From Ruegeria marisrubri (GTDB lineage: Bacteria; Pseudomonadota; Alphaproteobacteria; Rhodobacterales; Rhodobacteraceae), in contig NZ_LQBQ01000012.1 of the NCBI RefSeq assembly GCF_001507595.1, positions 310,001 to 374,000 of the forward strand: a stretch of DNA of 64,000 bases, given 5' to 3'. The number at the start of each line of letters is the position of its first letter. Positions within the stretch are counted from its first letter, which is position 1. Shown here one piece after another: positions 25,226 to 36,775 of the stretch. The position numbers were made by a program, and so were the translations under genes. The notes beneath the pieces are model-generated. The model worked only from the letters and a program-made list of their open reading frames with translations. It was not told the origin of the DNA and ran no database searches.

Positions 25226-25255
25226 CCGAATCAATTCTTCGCGCTAATGATTCGG
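25226..25255 (+). promoter_or_regulatory. Inverted repeat between dnaG and rpoD
   Basis: CCGAATCA and TGATTCGG are perfect 8-bp inverted repeats separated by 14 bp. A third half-copy, CGAATCA, follows at 25262-25268, 23 bp before the rpoD start. It could be a regulator site or a leader stem-loop. There is no T-run, so it is not a normal terminator. Confidence 0.4.
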
Positions 25256-25290
25256 TTCCAACGAATCACCCATCCCTGCAGGAGCACTGA

Positions 25291-27273
<1,983 letters not shown>

Positions 27274-27277
27274 TTTC

Positions 27278-27305
27278 AAAGGCGCCTCGGTCGAGGCGCC
27301 TTTTT
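27278..27305 (+). terminator. Rho-independent terminator of rpoD
   Basis: GGCGCCTCG pairs with CGAGGCGCC (9 bp perfect, 2-nt loop), followed by TTTTT and preceded by AAA. It lies 4 bp after the rpoD stop. Confidence 0.93.
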
Positions 27306-27458
27306 CATGACAACGGTCCTGAAACCCCCCATTGTCTGAACGCGAAATCAAACTGGCGGAAATTCACAAGGCACGACGCCGCCGGTGCCTTACATCGCGG
27401 GTATCCACTCATGGACGGCCGGGGCGAGGTGGCAACGCTGATGACCCCCGGCCACGGT

Positions 27459-28478
27459 TCATGTTCTGACTGGGCGCTCCACCCGGATTCTGAAGGCGCT
27501 GGGCGCCTGACCGGTCCATCTTTTGAAAGCGGTCGAAAACGCGGCTTGGTCGGCATAGCCCAGCGAGTAGGCGATCTCGGCCAGCGCCATGTCGTTCTTC
27601 AGGAACGTCTGGGCAAGGTCGCATCGCAGATCATCGACGATTTCGCGATAGCTGGTTCCCTCTTCGTTCAGCCGCCGGGCGAATGTGCGCGCGCTCATGC
27701 CCAGATTCCTCGCGGCATCCTCGGCCCCGATGACGGTGCCGGGCAACGAGCGCGTGATCAGCCCCTCGACGCGCGCGCGAAGGGTCTGGCGGAACTCGTT
27801 GCTTTCCGCCATCAACCGCTCGCCATAATCCAACAGGTGTTCGCGCAGGCGCGGGTCGTAGGTCGGCACAGGCATGTCCAGAGCTGACAGCGGCAGGATG
27901 ATTTCGAGCTTTTCGGCGCCGAAGATCACCGGGAAACCCGCTGCCCGGGAAAAATCGCCTTCTCGGTGCCCTGCTTGATGTTGAAGTCGCAGCTCGATTG
28001 GATTGAAGCGCCTTCTGGTCAAGGCCCGTATTCTGGAAACGACCGCGAACATCAGGAATTCGGTGCGCCTGTGATAGCGCGAAAAATGGGCGTCCTTCCA
28101 ACTGGCTTCCAGCGATGCCGAATTGCCGGAAACGTGCAGGTTGAAGGAAAGCGTCGGGTCGATGAAACGGTGAAAGCGGGTGGTGTTTTCCATCACCTGC
28201 CTGAGATCGCGGGAATATTTGCTGATATAGCCGGCCAGGGTGGTCGTAGAAGTGAACTGCAGCCCGCTTCTTGCGGCAAAAGTGATATCGCCCAGGACGT
28301 CGCAGGCGTAACGTATGAACTTCGCCTCTGTTTCCGCGCTGACTTGAGTGGCTGGCGAAGAGATGTCCCTGTCCGCGATGCCGCTGAGCTCGTGCACGCG
28401 AGCCACGGCCTCTGGGCCGGGGGCTTCTTGTCTCAACTGGGTGTCCAGCAACTGAATTCTGGCGATTTCAACGTCCAT
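27459..28478 (-). CDS. AraC family transcriptional regulator
   Basis: This 339-residue protein has a C-terminal AraC/XylS double HTH (GMSARTFARRLNEEGTSYREIVDDLRC and IAYSLGYADQAAFSTAFKRWTG, about residues 245-330). The N-terminal 190 residues resemble the 'arabinose-binding domain of AraC regulators' type found in OruR/ArgR-like and lipase regulators. The target is unknown: it points away from the downstream exported-protein gene, and the gene on its 3' side is the convergent rpoD. The ATG is at 28478. Confidence 0.88.
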   Translation of the reverse strand: MDVEIARIQLLDTQLRQEAPGPEAVARVHELSGIADRDISSPATQVSAETEAKFIRYACDVLGDITFAARSGLQFTSTTTLAGYISKYSRDLRQVMENTTRFHRFIDPTLSFNLHVSGNSASLEASWKDAHFSRYHRRTEFLMFAVVSRIRALTRRRFNPIELRLQHQAGHREGDFSRAAGFPVIFGAEKLEIILPLSALDMPVPTYDPRLREHLLDYGERLMAESNEFRQTLRARVEGLITRSLPGTVIGAEDAARNLGMSARTFARRLNEEGTSYREIVDDLRCDLAQTFLKNDMALAEIAYSLGYADQAAFSTAFKRWTGQAPSAFRIRVERPVRT

Positions 28479-28947
28479 CTGGTTTTCCGGTCAGGTTCGG
28501 TCCGCCAATAATGTGGCAGCTTTGCGCAAATGAATAGTGGGTTGCCCCCGGACGAGCCCTTGATGTGTGCCATTCACGTTGGCTCGGCGAATTTGGCGTG
28601 TTTTCGCAACAACCCGGCATCCCCTCGAATGAACGCGCAGTCCCGCGCGGTTACATGGCGGTCTGTGCCGGGTTGTTCCCCCAGGGGATGGGGCGAGCCG
28701 GGATAATCGCGCGCAAGACGAGATCCCAGGCTCCCCGGCACTCCACCATCAGTTTTCTGAACCTGCGGCAATTGAAACGCTGCGCGCCGGGCACGGGCCC
28801 GTTTGCCGGGATCGCGAAGTTACACAATGCCGTATGGTTGGTGAATTCAGGCTCGCGACAATGTCCGAAATGGGTATGATGTGTTCCGGTATCGGAATAT
28901 CAGCGGATCGGTCTAGGCTGCACGCAGCAACAGGGAAAACTTCCAAT
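28479..28947. other. Gap with a long inverted repeat
   Basis: This 469-bp region contains no convincing gene. It holds a perfect 12-bp inverted repeat, AACAACCCGGCA (28608-28619) and TGCCGGGTTGTT (28666-28677), enclosing 46 bp that can also fold through GCGCG pairs. It may be a structured RNA or a decayed element; nothing identifies it further. Confidence 0.45.
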
Positions 28948-29352
28948 ATGAAGCGAACAATGAGAGTCCTTGCGCTGATTGCCACCGCAACGAGCTTTGT
29001 TTCGATGGCCGGCGCGGCCCCGAACGGATTTCGGGCGGAAGCCATAAACAGCACAGATTTCGAGGTCATTCCGCGGTCCCGAAACGATATCAGCGGCTAC
29101 TGGTGCGCCGCGGCGGATTTCGCCCGGCGAAAGCTGGGGGCAGGGTGGACGCAACCTATTTATGTCCTGCGTGGTTTCGGGCCGAGCGTGACAACCGGGC
29201 GCAAGACGGCGGTTCAGTTCACGTTGGATCCGGGGGCCGCAGGGCTGGTTCCATCGGACCAGGGATGGATCCGAAGCGGCCTGAAGCCCGGCGACAGCAT
29301 GTCCGTGCAACGGGCACAGGGGTTCTGTGAACCGGTTCCGGTCCGGCCCTGA
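28948..29352 (+). CDS. Exported protein of unknown function
   Basis: This 134-residue protein has a signal peptide of about 22 residues (MKRTMRVLALIATATSFVSM, then AGA). The mature part has Cys in SGYWCAAADFARRKLG and FCEPVPVRP, which may pair. I recognise no family. ATG 28948 is chosen because the hydrophobic signal follows immediately; the frame upstream has no such feature. It stands 38 bp before yjbQ on the same strand. Confidence 0.65.
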   Translation: MKRTMRVLALIATATSFVSMAGAAPNGFRAEAINSTDFEVIPRSRNDISGYWCAAADFARRKLGAGWTQPIYVLRGFGPSVTTGRKTAVQFTLDPGAAGLVPSDQGWIRSGLKPGDSMSVQRAQGFCEPVPVRP

Positions 29353-29390
29353 GTGCAGTTCCGCAAGACACTGAGGGTGGGCGACAGGTC

Positions 29391-29804
29391 ATGCAGACGG
29401 AGTTTCAGATTTCCACGCGGGGGCAGGGCCTTTACGAGTTCACGTCGCAGGTGCGCGGCTGGCTGGGCGACACCCGCGCGGATGGGCTGTTGACACTGTT
29501 TGTCAGGCATACGTCCTGCTCGCTCCTCATCCAGGAAAATGCCGACCCCGAGGTGCAGACGGACTTGCAGGCCTTCTTCGAGCGTCTCGTGCCACCGTCG
29601 GATCACCCTGAGATGTCCTATCTGCGGCACACCTACGAAGGGCCCGACGACATGCCGGCCCATATCAAGGCCGCCATGATGCCGGTGTCTCTGTCGATCC
29701 CGGTATCGGGCGGGGTGCTGGCCTTGGGCACATGGCAGGGGATTTACCTGTTCGAGCACAGGCGCGCCCCGCATATCCGCAGGGTCGCAGCGCATCTTGG
29801 ATAG
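29391..29804 (+). CDS. YjbQ/UPF0047 family protein (secondary thiamine-phosphate synthase)
   Basis: This 137-residue single-domain protein has the family signature FVRHTSCSLLIQENADPEV and the C-terminal GTWQGIYLFEHRRAPHIRR with conserved His and Glu residues. Members have weak thiamine-phosphate synthase activity in E. coli tests, but their physiological role is unclear. It lies in the same orientation as, and upstream of, nrdR, which has its own 120-bp leader. Confidence 0.88.
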   Translation: MQTEFQISTRGQGLYEFTSQVRGWLGDTRADGLLTLFVRHTSCSLLIQENADPEVQTDLQAFFERLVPPSDHPEMSYLRHTYEGPDDMPAHIKAAMMPVSLSIPVSGGVLALGTWQGIYLFEHRRAPHIRRVAAHLG

Positions 29805-29924
29805 CCCCATTATTTAGGGGTGTGAATTTCCTTCTACCCAAACTCTAGCGGCTGTCCTATAGTTGTGGATAAGTGGGCCACAACACTCACAAAAAGAGGC
29901 GTTCAAGGGACGAGGAGACGGCGG

Positions 29925-30395
29925 ATGCGCTGCCCGTTTTGCGGAAACATCGACACTCAGGTTAAGGATTCACGCCCGGCAGAGGACCATGTGGCGATCC
30001 GGCGGCGGCGTTTCTGCCCGGCATGTGGTGGCCGCTTTACCACTTACGAGCGGGTGCAGCTGCGCGACCTGGTGGTGATCAAGTCGAACGGCAAGCGCGA
30101 GGACTTCGACCGCGACAAGTTGGAGCGTTCGATCCGGATTTCCATGCAGAAACGGCCGATTGATCCCGAGCGGATCGACCAGATGATCTCGGGCATCGTC
30201 CGGCGCTTGGAAAGCATGGGCGAGACCGACATCCCCTCGAGCAAGATCGGCGAAATCGTCATGGAGGCGCTGGCGCGGATTGACACCGTGGCCTATGTTC
30301 GCTTTGCCAGCGTGTACAAGAATTTCCAGGCGGCCGACGATTTCGAGGAGTTCGTCCACGAGTTGCGACCGCCGCAGCCATCGACCGACGAGTGA
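29925..30395 (+). CDS. nrdR: Transcriptional repressor NrdR
   Basis: This 156-residue regulator of ribonucleotide reductase genes has an N-terminal zinc ribbon (Cys3, Cys6, Cys31, Cys34: MRCPFCGN ... [14 protein letters not shown]) and an ATP-cone domain ([20 protein letters not shown]). The start at 29925 is the family start; the upstream in-frame extension is not conserved-looking. Its stop overlaps the GTG start of ribD by 4 bp, linking dNTP control with riboflavin synthesis in one transcript, as in many alphaproteobacteria. Confidence 0.95.
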   Translation: MRCPFCGNIDTQVKDSRPAEDHVAIRRRRFCPACGGRFTTYERVQLRDLVVIKSNGKREDFDRDKLERSIRISMQKRPIDPERIDQMISGIVRRLESMGETDIPSSKIGEIVMEALARIDTVAYVRFASVYKNFQAADDFEEFVHELRPPQPSTDE

Positions 30396-31492
30396 GCGAT
30401 TCAGACACCCGATACATGGCGTTGGCCCTGTCGCTGGGCCGACGCGGGCAGGGCACGTGCTGGCCGAACCCGGCGGTGGGATGTGTCATCGTGCGTGACG
30501 GCCGCATCGTCGGGCGTGGCTGGACACAGCCGGGCGGGCGTCCGCACGGGGAAACGCAGGCTCTGGCGCAGGCCGGCGAGGCGGCCCGGGGGGCGACGGC
30601 CTATGTCTCGCTTGAACCCTGCGCGCATCACGGCAAGACGCCGCCCTGCGCCGAGGCGCTGATCGCGGCTGGCGTGGCGCGTGTCGTCTGCGCGGTCGAG
30701 GACAGCGATCCGCGCGTGGCCGGGCAGGGCATTGCCATGCTGCGGGACGCAGGCGTCGAGGTGACGACGGGTGTTCTGCGGGACCAGGCGGCGCGCGATC
30801 ACGCCGGGTTCTTCATGAAGACCGAACAGGGCCGCCCGCTGGTGACGCTCAAACTGGCCAGCAGCTTTGACGGCCGCATCGCCACGGCAACCGGGCAGAG
30901 CAAGTGGATCACCGGCCCCCAGGCGCGCCGTGTCGTCCATGCCATGCGCGCACGCCATGACGCGGTGCTGGTGGGGGGCGGAACGGCGCGGGCCGACGAT
31001 CCGTCTCTGACCGTCAGGGACATCGGGGTCGAACATCAGCCGGTGCGCGTCGTCGTTTCACGCTATCTGGACCTGCCGCTGATGGGGCAGCTGGCCCGGA
31101 CGGCCAAGGACAGCCCCGTCTGGCTGTGCCATGGCCCCGGCGCCGATGTCGAACGCGCCCGGGCGTGGGAAGGTCTGGGCGCGCGCCTCATCCCCTGCGC
31201 CGTTCACGGCGTGCAGATCGACACCACGGATCTGCTCCAGCAGCTTGGGAACGCGGGGTTGACGCGCGTGTTCTGCGAAGGCGGTTCGGCGTTGGCGGCC
31301 TCGTTGCTGGCCGACGATCTGGTCGATGAGCTTGTCGGGTTTTCCGCCGGCATCGCGATCGGCGCGGAAGGGTTGCCTGCGATCGGGGTTCTGGGCCTGA
31401 GCCGGCTCGAAGAAGCGCCCCGGTTCGAACTGGTTGAAACGCGCGCCGTGGGGCCGGATATCCTGCACCGGTGGGCCCGCCCTCTGCGGTAG
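30392..31492 (+). CDS. ribD: Bifunctional pyrimidine deaminase/reductase RibD
   Basis: This 366-residue protein catalyses two steps of riboflavin synthesis. The N-terminal deaminase domain has the zinc site PHGETQAL and [15 protein letters not shown] (about residues 50-88). The C-terminal reductase domain has [26 protein letters not shown] at 30392 overlaps the nrdR stop (GTGA). It ends 14 bp from the convergent kpsC stop, so the riboflavin series is interrupted here; ribE follows only at 36188. Confidence 0.95.
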   Translation: MSDSDTRYMALALSLGRRGQGTCWPNPAVGCVIVRDGRIVGRGWTQPGGRPHGETQALAQAGEAARGATAYVSLEPCAHHGKTPPCAEALIAAGVARVVCAVEDSDPRVAGQGIAMLRDAGVEVTTGVLRDQAARDHAGFFMKTEQGRPLVTLKLASSFDGRIATATGQSKWITGPQARRVVHAMRARHDAVLVGGGTARADDPSLTVRDIGVEHQPVRVVVSRYLDLPLMGQLARTAKDSPVWLCHGPGADVERARAWEGLGARLIPCAVHGVQIDTTDLLQQLGNAGLTRVFCEGGSALAASLLADDLVDELVGFSAGIAIGAEGLPAIGVLGLSRLEEAPRFELVETRAVGPDILHRWARPLR

Positions 31493-31506
31493 CCGGCCGC
31501 GGGGAG

Positions 31507-33507
31507 TCAGCGCCAGAGATGCGCGTGGGTGGCCAAGACACCCTGAGCTTTCGCCAACAGCCGGTTGAGAAACCCGGTCTGGGCAGGCAGCCCCGCTTCC
31601 AGCCGATCCACGGCGACCTCAACCGGGCAGGGAAAGCCGGTTACCGGATCCAGATAGCGGGGATAGTCGATCAAGGCGGCATGGACGAGGCTCAGGAGCG
31701 AGGGGCGCGCGCCGCGTCGTGCCGGGACGACGCCCAGATCGGTCGTCAGCCCCCATCCCGCGTAGAACGGCGCGCCAAGCGTGGTGACGGGAACCCCCCG
31801 CATCAACGCCTCGAAGCCGATCAGCGAAGTCATCGTCCAGACCTCGTGCACCTGCGCCAGCAGCATGGCAGGGTCCGTGTTCGTGGCCACGACGTCGGCG
31901 AGACCGCCAGTGTCGATTGCCCCGTCCCGCAGCCCGGCTTCGACATCGGGATGGGGCTTGTAGATGATCACGGCATCGGGGTTCGCTTCGCGTGTTTTGC
32001 GCAGCAACTCCAGATTGGTCCTGACCTCTCCGGCGCCCTTGATGATCGAGGCGTCATCTTCGACCTGTCCGGGCACAAGGATGCGGTGTCCCTCGGGAAG
32101 CGTGGGAAGCGGCCCGCCGACATTGTATTTGCTCAGCCCCGCGCTGATCAGGCGTGCCACCAGCCGTTCCGCACGCAATTTCTGGTCCGGGCGCAGGGTT
32201 TCGCGCAAGGCAATCAGCGATTCCAGCCGGCTGGGCCGGGTCGGATCGTAGTAGATGCCCAGATCGTCGGTCACCAGCGACAGCGGCGGCACCAGGTCCG
32301 CGCCAAGGCCGCGTGACCGCAGGAACCCGTCCTCGACCCTGGTGATTCCATCCTCGGATCCAGCCTGCCCCGCCCAGACCATGTGGGGTCGCGCACCCGA
32401 CAGATCGGGCTTGTCGGTGAAGCGGATTTTCTTCTGCTGCCCGAACATCCTCTGAAGGTGCGGGCGCTTCCACAGGCGCATACCCGAGGCGGTCCATCCC
32501 CTGTGATCCTCGCGCCAAGCCCGGGTCTGAGCCTCGAGCGTATCCAGCACCGTTTCGAGTTCACACAACTCGTCGCGATAGGGGTCATACCAGGTCGGGT
32601 AGAGCAGCATCGCCGCCCCGAACAGCTGCGCGCGGGTCAGGTTTCGCTGCCGGCGGGGCAGAGGGTTTTCGTCCTGCGTCAGCCCCCAGCCTGCATAGAA
32701 TGGCTGGCCGAATACCCGTGGCTTGTGTCCGGCCAGTATGGCTTCGAAGCCGAACTGCGAGGACAGGGTGTAAACCGCAATGGCCCCTTCGAGCAGTTGC
32801 CACGGGCTGACCGGCTGATCCACGAGGGCCACGCGCTCGGACGTATCGGCCTGCGAGAAATAGCCGGCGCGATACCCGGCGGCCGTTTCCGGGTGGGACT
32901 TGATCAGGACGCGCGCGCCGGGGTTTTCCTCCTGCGCCAGAACGAGCATCTCGCGGAACAGCGCCTCGTTTCCTCCGCTGGCCAGCACCGAGGCATCATC
33001 GCGGGCCTGATCGACGACCAGAACATAGCCGGGCTCGGGCGGGGCTATGTCGGGGTCGAAGGCGGAATACTTGCTCAGCTGCAACTCTCGCATCCGCTCC
33101 ATCGCTCCGCGCGCCCGGTTCAGCAGCGCGGTATCGTCCAAGGGGTGCGAGGTCAGCAACTGTTCCAGATCCGAGGGCGTTCGGGGGTCGAAATGCAGGC
33201 CGGAACGGTCCAGCAACAAACCCAGTGGCGGGTCGCCGCTGCGCCCCAGGTGCAGCGAGCGCAGAAAGGCGTCTTCGACACGCAGCAGCGGGACGTTTCG
33301 GTCTGCCGCAATGCGAATGCCGCGATGTGCGGTCGGGCTGTTGCCCCAGATACCGACCATATCGCCCGGACCCGGCAGGCCAAGCCGAACGTCATAGCCA
33401 CTCAGCGACAGGATGCGGCGAACACGCCGCTGTGTCAGGAACCCTCCGTTGAAAACGAAAAGCCGAGAGCGTTCACTCTCGGCCTCATTGGTTTCGTCAG
33501 GGGGCAT
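31507..33507 (-). CDS. Capsule polysaccharide biosynthesis protein KpsC-like (dual Kdo transferase)
   Basis: This 666-residue cytoplasmic protein contains two related halves. Each has a GIWGNSPT/HMVWAGQAG start region, VEDAFLRS.. or VEDGFLRSRGLG, and an internal SHP or KPHPDVEAG segment. This duplication is the hallmark of KpsC, which adds the beta-Kdo linker to phosphatidylglycerol for capsule export; the length equals E. coli KpsC (about 675). It is the third gene of a kpsS - wza-like - kpsC unit on the minus strand, 4 bp after the wza-like stop. No KpsMTE transporter is nearby. Confidence 0.88.
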   Translation of the reverse strand: MPPDETNEAESERSRLFVFNGGFLTQRRVRRILSLSGYDVRLGLPGPGDMVGIWGNSPTAHRGIRIAADRNVPLLRVEDAFLRSLHLGRSGDPPLGLLLDRSGLHFDPRTPSDLEQLLTSHPLDDTALLNRARGAMERMRELQLSKYSAFDPDIAPPEPGYVLVVDQARDDASVLASGGNEALFREMLVLAQEENPGARVLIKSHPETAAGYRAGYFSQADTSERVALVDQPVSPWQLLEGAIAVYTLSSQFGFEAILAGHKPRVFGQPFYAGWGLTQDENPLPRRQRNLTRAQLFGAAMLLYPTWYDPYRDELCELETVLDTLEAQTRAWREDHRGWTASGMRLWKRPHLQRMFGQQKKIRFTDKPDLSGARPHMVWAGQAGSEDGITRVEDGFLRSRGLGADLVPPLSLVTDDLGIYYDPTRPSRLESLIALRETLRPDQKLRAERLVARLISAGLSKYNVGGPLPTLPEGHRILVPGQVEDDASIIKGAGEVRTNLELLRKTREANPDAVIIYKPHPDVEAGLRDGAIDTGGLADVVATNTDPAMLLAQVHEVWTMTSLIGFEALMRGVPVTTLGAPFYAGWGLTTDLGVVPARRGARPSLLSLVHAALIDYPRYLDPVTGFPCPVEVAVDRLEAGLPAQTGFLNRLLAKAQGVLATHAHLWR

Positions 33508-33511
33508 GTCC

Positions 33512-34645
33512 TCAGCCGCCTGTCAGGGTTGCCACATTGGCAAAGGGCGTCAGGCCGCCCGAGACCAGCGAGATGGTTTTCGTCCATTGCGAGTAGGGCG
33601 CTTCGGTCACATAGATCGTGTCATCGTCTCGGATCACGAAGTCGCGCGCCACGAACAGCCCGTTGGGGCTGGTCAGGTTCAGCACATAGACCATGCGCTG
33701 TTCGCCCTGCAATTCGGGCCGTCCCAGAACCTGTCTGGCAATGTCCTGACGTTCGTCGCGCAGAATGAAGATACCGGTCGGGTCGGACGACAGCGAGAGC
33801 AACCCGCCGACCTGCGCAAGCGCCTCGAGCGCCGAGAGGTCCTGACTTTCGAAGGCGACGCGGGCCTGGCTGCCGGTCGCGCCGAGCGCGGTATAGGAGC
33901 GGGTGTCTTTTTCGACCAAAATCCGGTCGCCACCCCGCAAGGCGATGTCGAGGCCGGGGTTTCTGAACAGATCCTGATACCACACCATGCCCCTCTGATC
34001 GCCGCGGATCACGGTCACCTGGGCAATTTCCGGGGCCACCGCGACCCCGCCGGCCTTTGCCAGCATGTTCGACAGGGTCCGCGTCGGGCGCTCGATCGGA
34101 TAGACGCCGGGTGCGCCGACGGCGCCGGTCAGGGATACGGTCGCGCCGTCACCGGCAATGCGCCGAACCTGAACCTGCGGGTCCGGTGTCTGTTCCTCCA
34201 ACTTGGCGGTGATCAGTTCCCTGAGTTGCTCGGGCGTGTTGCCTGACGCGCGCACGCGACCGGCATAGGGGACGAAGATGTAGCCTTCGCTGTCGACCTG
34301 CACCTCTTCCAGCGTTGTCGCGTTCCCGGTTTCGCCAGCCAGCAGACCGTCATCCACGTTTTCCCAGATCGTCAGCCCCAGCACGTCGCCCGGACGGACG
34401 GAATCAGAGGTCAGGTTGGCCGCACTGCGGAACGAAGACGAAAACCCCAATGCCGGGCTTACCGCGGTGGCCCGTGCGACCCGGTCATCGACGGCCACCA
34501 CGAAAGCATCGCCGCCACTTTCAACAGAGCCGGCGAGAATCTCGCTCTTGTTCGGGCCGGATTTCGGCAGCTGACACGCTGCCGCGATGCTGCATAAGAC
34601 GACAAGGGCGACCCGTTTCGCCCAACGCGCAGAGTAGGATTTCAC
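33512..34645 (-). CDS. Polysaccharide export outer-membrane lipoprotein (Wza/KpsD-like)
   Basis: This 377-residue protein has a signal peptide with a lipobox-like VLCSIAAAC (Cys at residue 24), a Poly_export domain (VRPGDVLGLTIWENV ... VQVDSEGYIFVPYAGRV) and SLBB repeats (VSLTGAVGAPGVYPI; YTALGATGSQARVAF). It would form the outer-membrane channel for capsule. The start is GTG at 34645, with GAGGAA 8 bp upstream. It lies between kpsS and kpsC on the same strand. Confidence 0.9.
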   Translation of the reverse strand: MKSYSARWAKRVALVVLCSIAAACQLPKSGPNKSEILAGSVESGGDAFVVAVDDRVARATAVSPALGFSSSFRSAANLTSDSVRPGDVLGLTIWENVDDGLLAGETGNATTLEEVQVDSEGYIFVPYAGRVRASGNTPEQLRELITAKLEEQTPDPQVQVRRIAGDGATVSLTGAVGAPGVYPIERPTRTLSNMLAKAGGVAVAPEIAQVTVIRGDQRGMVWYQDLFRNPGLDIALRGGDRILVEKDTRSYTALGATGSQARVAFESQDLSALEALAQVGGLLSLSSDPTGIFILRDERQDIARQVLGRPELQGEQRMVYVLNLTSPNGLFVARDFVIRDDDTIYVTEAPYSQWTKTISLVSGGLTPFANVATLTGG

Positions 34646-34742
34646 CGCCGAGGTTCCTCAACCATTGTTCTTGCTGCTACGGATTCTATCGGCAATCTAT
34701 CGGCTTCGTTCTTCAACATCCAGCCTCGGGCCCGCGGGAATG

Positions 34743-36053
34743 TCACTTGACCACCCGCAACTGGGGCTTTGGGAGCGATTGTCCGGCTTCAAGCGCCTCA
34801 TAGGGATCTTTCTGGCTCAGAATCTTGTCAGCGACCCGCCGCAACAGCTGCCGTCTGCCTCTGTGGGAGTAATATCCCCCGGGTATCTGGCTGGTTTCGA
34901 GAAGATATCTGCGATAGGCGCGATAGGCAGCGCCATCGGGGCGTTGGGGCCGGTCAAAAAACTGGTCGATCGGTTGCGTCGAGACAATCTCGGGCTTGTC
35001 ATAGACCGATCGGCCGAAGACCCTGAGCGGGATGCCGCGCCAGAGCGCCTGCTGGCCGGCGGTGGAGTTGATCGTTACTGCCGAGCGGGCGTCGTCCAGC
35101 AGCGCCGCGAGCTTGCCGCCGGGTATATAGTGCGTCCGATCACAGATCCCGTGCAGCCGGGCCAGCCGGCGTGCCTCGCGGCGCAGAGCCGTGCCCTGGC
35201 TTTCCAGGGGGTGCTCCTTGATGACCAGGTGATGATGGCGGGGGGCGCCCTTGGCGAAGCCTCTGAAAACCTGATCCAGAAACCCGCTCGCGCAGTCAAA
35301 GTCAGAATGGCTCTGCACCGAGCTGTCATGCGCCAGTTGCATCAGGACAAGATGATAGGGAGCGCCGCTCCGGTGAAGCCGGGCCGTGGCCCAGATGCGT
35401 TCCAGCCGATGTGCGGGCATCAGCAGAAGGCGCCGGAAATGCTGGCGGAATTCCTGCGCGACAGTCAGAGCGCGATGCGGGCGGAAGTTTCGATACTTGC
35501 GGTTCGCGAACATCACGAACCAGTGGTAAACCGCGCCGTAGAAGATGTGTTCGCGCATGTCGCCCCAATGGGCCGGGGGCGGTGGCGCTTCGGCGTCTGA
35601 ATGGGTCAGCGCCTTGCGCATGTCGTCGATGTCCATGCTCATCAGGCGCGAGTTGCCGTTCGAACCACCCCTCTCATATGTGATCCACCACGGGCGCAGG
35701 TAGCCTTCTTCGAAGACGTGAATCTGCAATCCCCGGTTTCTGGCGATTTCCACCGCGGTGGCGTGAACGGGCCGGGTGTCGCCGTAAAGGATGACGTCGG
35801 TCACGCCAAGCTGGTCCAGCAGCTTCTGAAATGTTGCGGGCCAGTCCTCTGGGCGGCCGAAATAGGGGATATAGCTGCGTCGATCGAACCAGAAGGCACG
35901 GTCACCCGCGTTGAACCCGACACGCCAGACAGCGGCGCCGGTCTTGCGCAACATGCGGCCCAAGGAATGAAAGAACGGGCCGTGAGGGCCTTGCAGGAAA
36001 AGAAAGACGCGAGTCTCGGCCGAGCTGGCAGGTGTCGGGTTGTTCCGGTTCAT
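34743..36053 (-). CDS. Capsule polysaccharide biosynthesis protein KpsS-like (Kdo transferase)
   Basis: This 436-residue protein starts RVFLFLQGPHGPFFHSLGRMLRKTGA, the typical KpsS opening, then has GFNAGDRAFW, VFEEGYLRPWWITYERGG and HLVIKEHPLES. KpsS adds the first Kdo residue of the capsule linker. ATG 36053 is the probable start; the open frame reaches a TTG at 36116, but the family sequence begins after 36053. It is divergent to ribE with 134 bp between starts and is the first gene of the capsule unit. Confidence 0.87.
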   Translation of the reverse strand: MNRNNPTPASSAETRVFLFLQGPHGPFFHSLGRMLRKTGAAVWRVGFNAGDRAFWFDRRSYIPYFGRPEDWPATFQKLLDQLGVTDVILYGDTRPVHATAVEIARNRGLQIHVFEEGYLRPWWITYERGGSNGNSRLMSMDIDDMRKALTHSDAEAPPPPAHWGDMREHIFYGAVYHWFVMFANRKYRNFRPHRALTVAQEFRQHFRRLLLMPAHRLERIWATARLHRSGAPYHLVLMQLAHDSSVQSHSDFDCASGFLDQVFRGFAKGAPRHHHLVIKEHPLESQGTALRREARRLARLHGICDRTHYIPGGKLAALLDDARSAVTINSTAGQQALWRGIPLRVFGRSVYDKPEIVSTQPIDQFFDRPQRPDGAAYRAYRRYLLETSQIPGGYYSHRGRRQLLRRVADKILSQKDPYEALEAGQSLPKPQLRVVK

Positions 36054-36187
36054 GGTGTGCGGCTCGGCCTCTCTTCGCTCAACGAAATTTATGGACGCCT
36101 CACCTCTTGCTGGCAAGGCAGGGCTTGCCGGGGCGCGCTCATATCGTTACCTCGGCACCTGAGGCTAGGTCCAAGAGGGTTACCAAG

Positions 36188-36775
36188 ATGTTTACTGGGA
36201 TCATCTCCGATATCGGCACCGTGATCGAACTGGAGCAGAAGGGTGATCTTCGCGCCCGTATCCGGACGGGTTACGACACCGGCACCATCGACATCGGCGC
36301 ATCCATCGCCAGCGATGGCGTATGCCTGACGGTGATCGCTCTGGGCGAGGACTGGTATGACGTTCAGATCAGCGCCGAAACCGTGTCCAAGACGAATCTG
36401 GGCGACTGGAAGGTTGGCAAGCGCGTGAACCTCGAACGGGCGCTGAAGGTCGGTGACGAGTTGGGCGGTCACATCGTCTCGGGGCACGTGGACGGCGTTG
36501 CCGAGGTGGTTTCTGTCGTTGACGAGGGCGACAGCACCCGTGTCACCCTGCGCGCGCCAAAGGACCTGGCGAAGTTCATTGCGCCCAAGGGATCGGTGGC
36601 GTTGAACGGCACTTCGCTGACGGTGAACGATGTCGAGGGCTGCGAGTTCGGAATCAACTTCATCCCCCACACCAAAGAGGCGACCACCTGGGGCGAGGTC
36701 GCCGTCGGTGACCGGGTGAACCTGGAAATAGACACGCTGGCCCGTTACGTGGCGCGCCTGGCCGACTGGAGTTAG
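36188..36775 (+). CDS. ribE: Riboflavin synthase, alpha chain
   Basis: This 195-residue protein consists of two lumazine-binding repeats, the first beginning MFTGIISDIGTV and the second at about residue 97 (HIVSGHVDGVAEVVS). It dismutates two 6,7-dimethyl-8-ribityllumazines to riboflavin. The ATG at 36188 is the family start. No FMN riboswitch is present in the 134-bp leader. Its stop shares bases with the stop of the convergent PAP2 gene (36772-36775). Confidence 0.94.
   Translation: MFTGIISDIGTVIELEQKGDLRARIRTGYDTGTIDIGASIASDGVCLTVIALGEDWYDVQISAETVSKTNLGDWKVGKRVNLERALKVGDELGGHIVSGHVDGVAEVVSVVDEGDSTRVTLRAPKDLAKFIAPKGSVALNGTSLTVNDVEGCEFGINFIPHTKEATTWGEVAVGDRVNLEIDTLARYVARLADWS

Noticed and set aside
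36054..36187. FMN riboswitch before ribE or ribB
   Set aside because: Neither leader (36054-36187, 39025-39166) contains the conserved RFN-element blocks.
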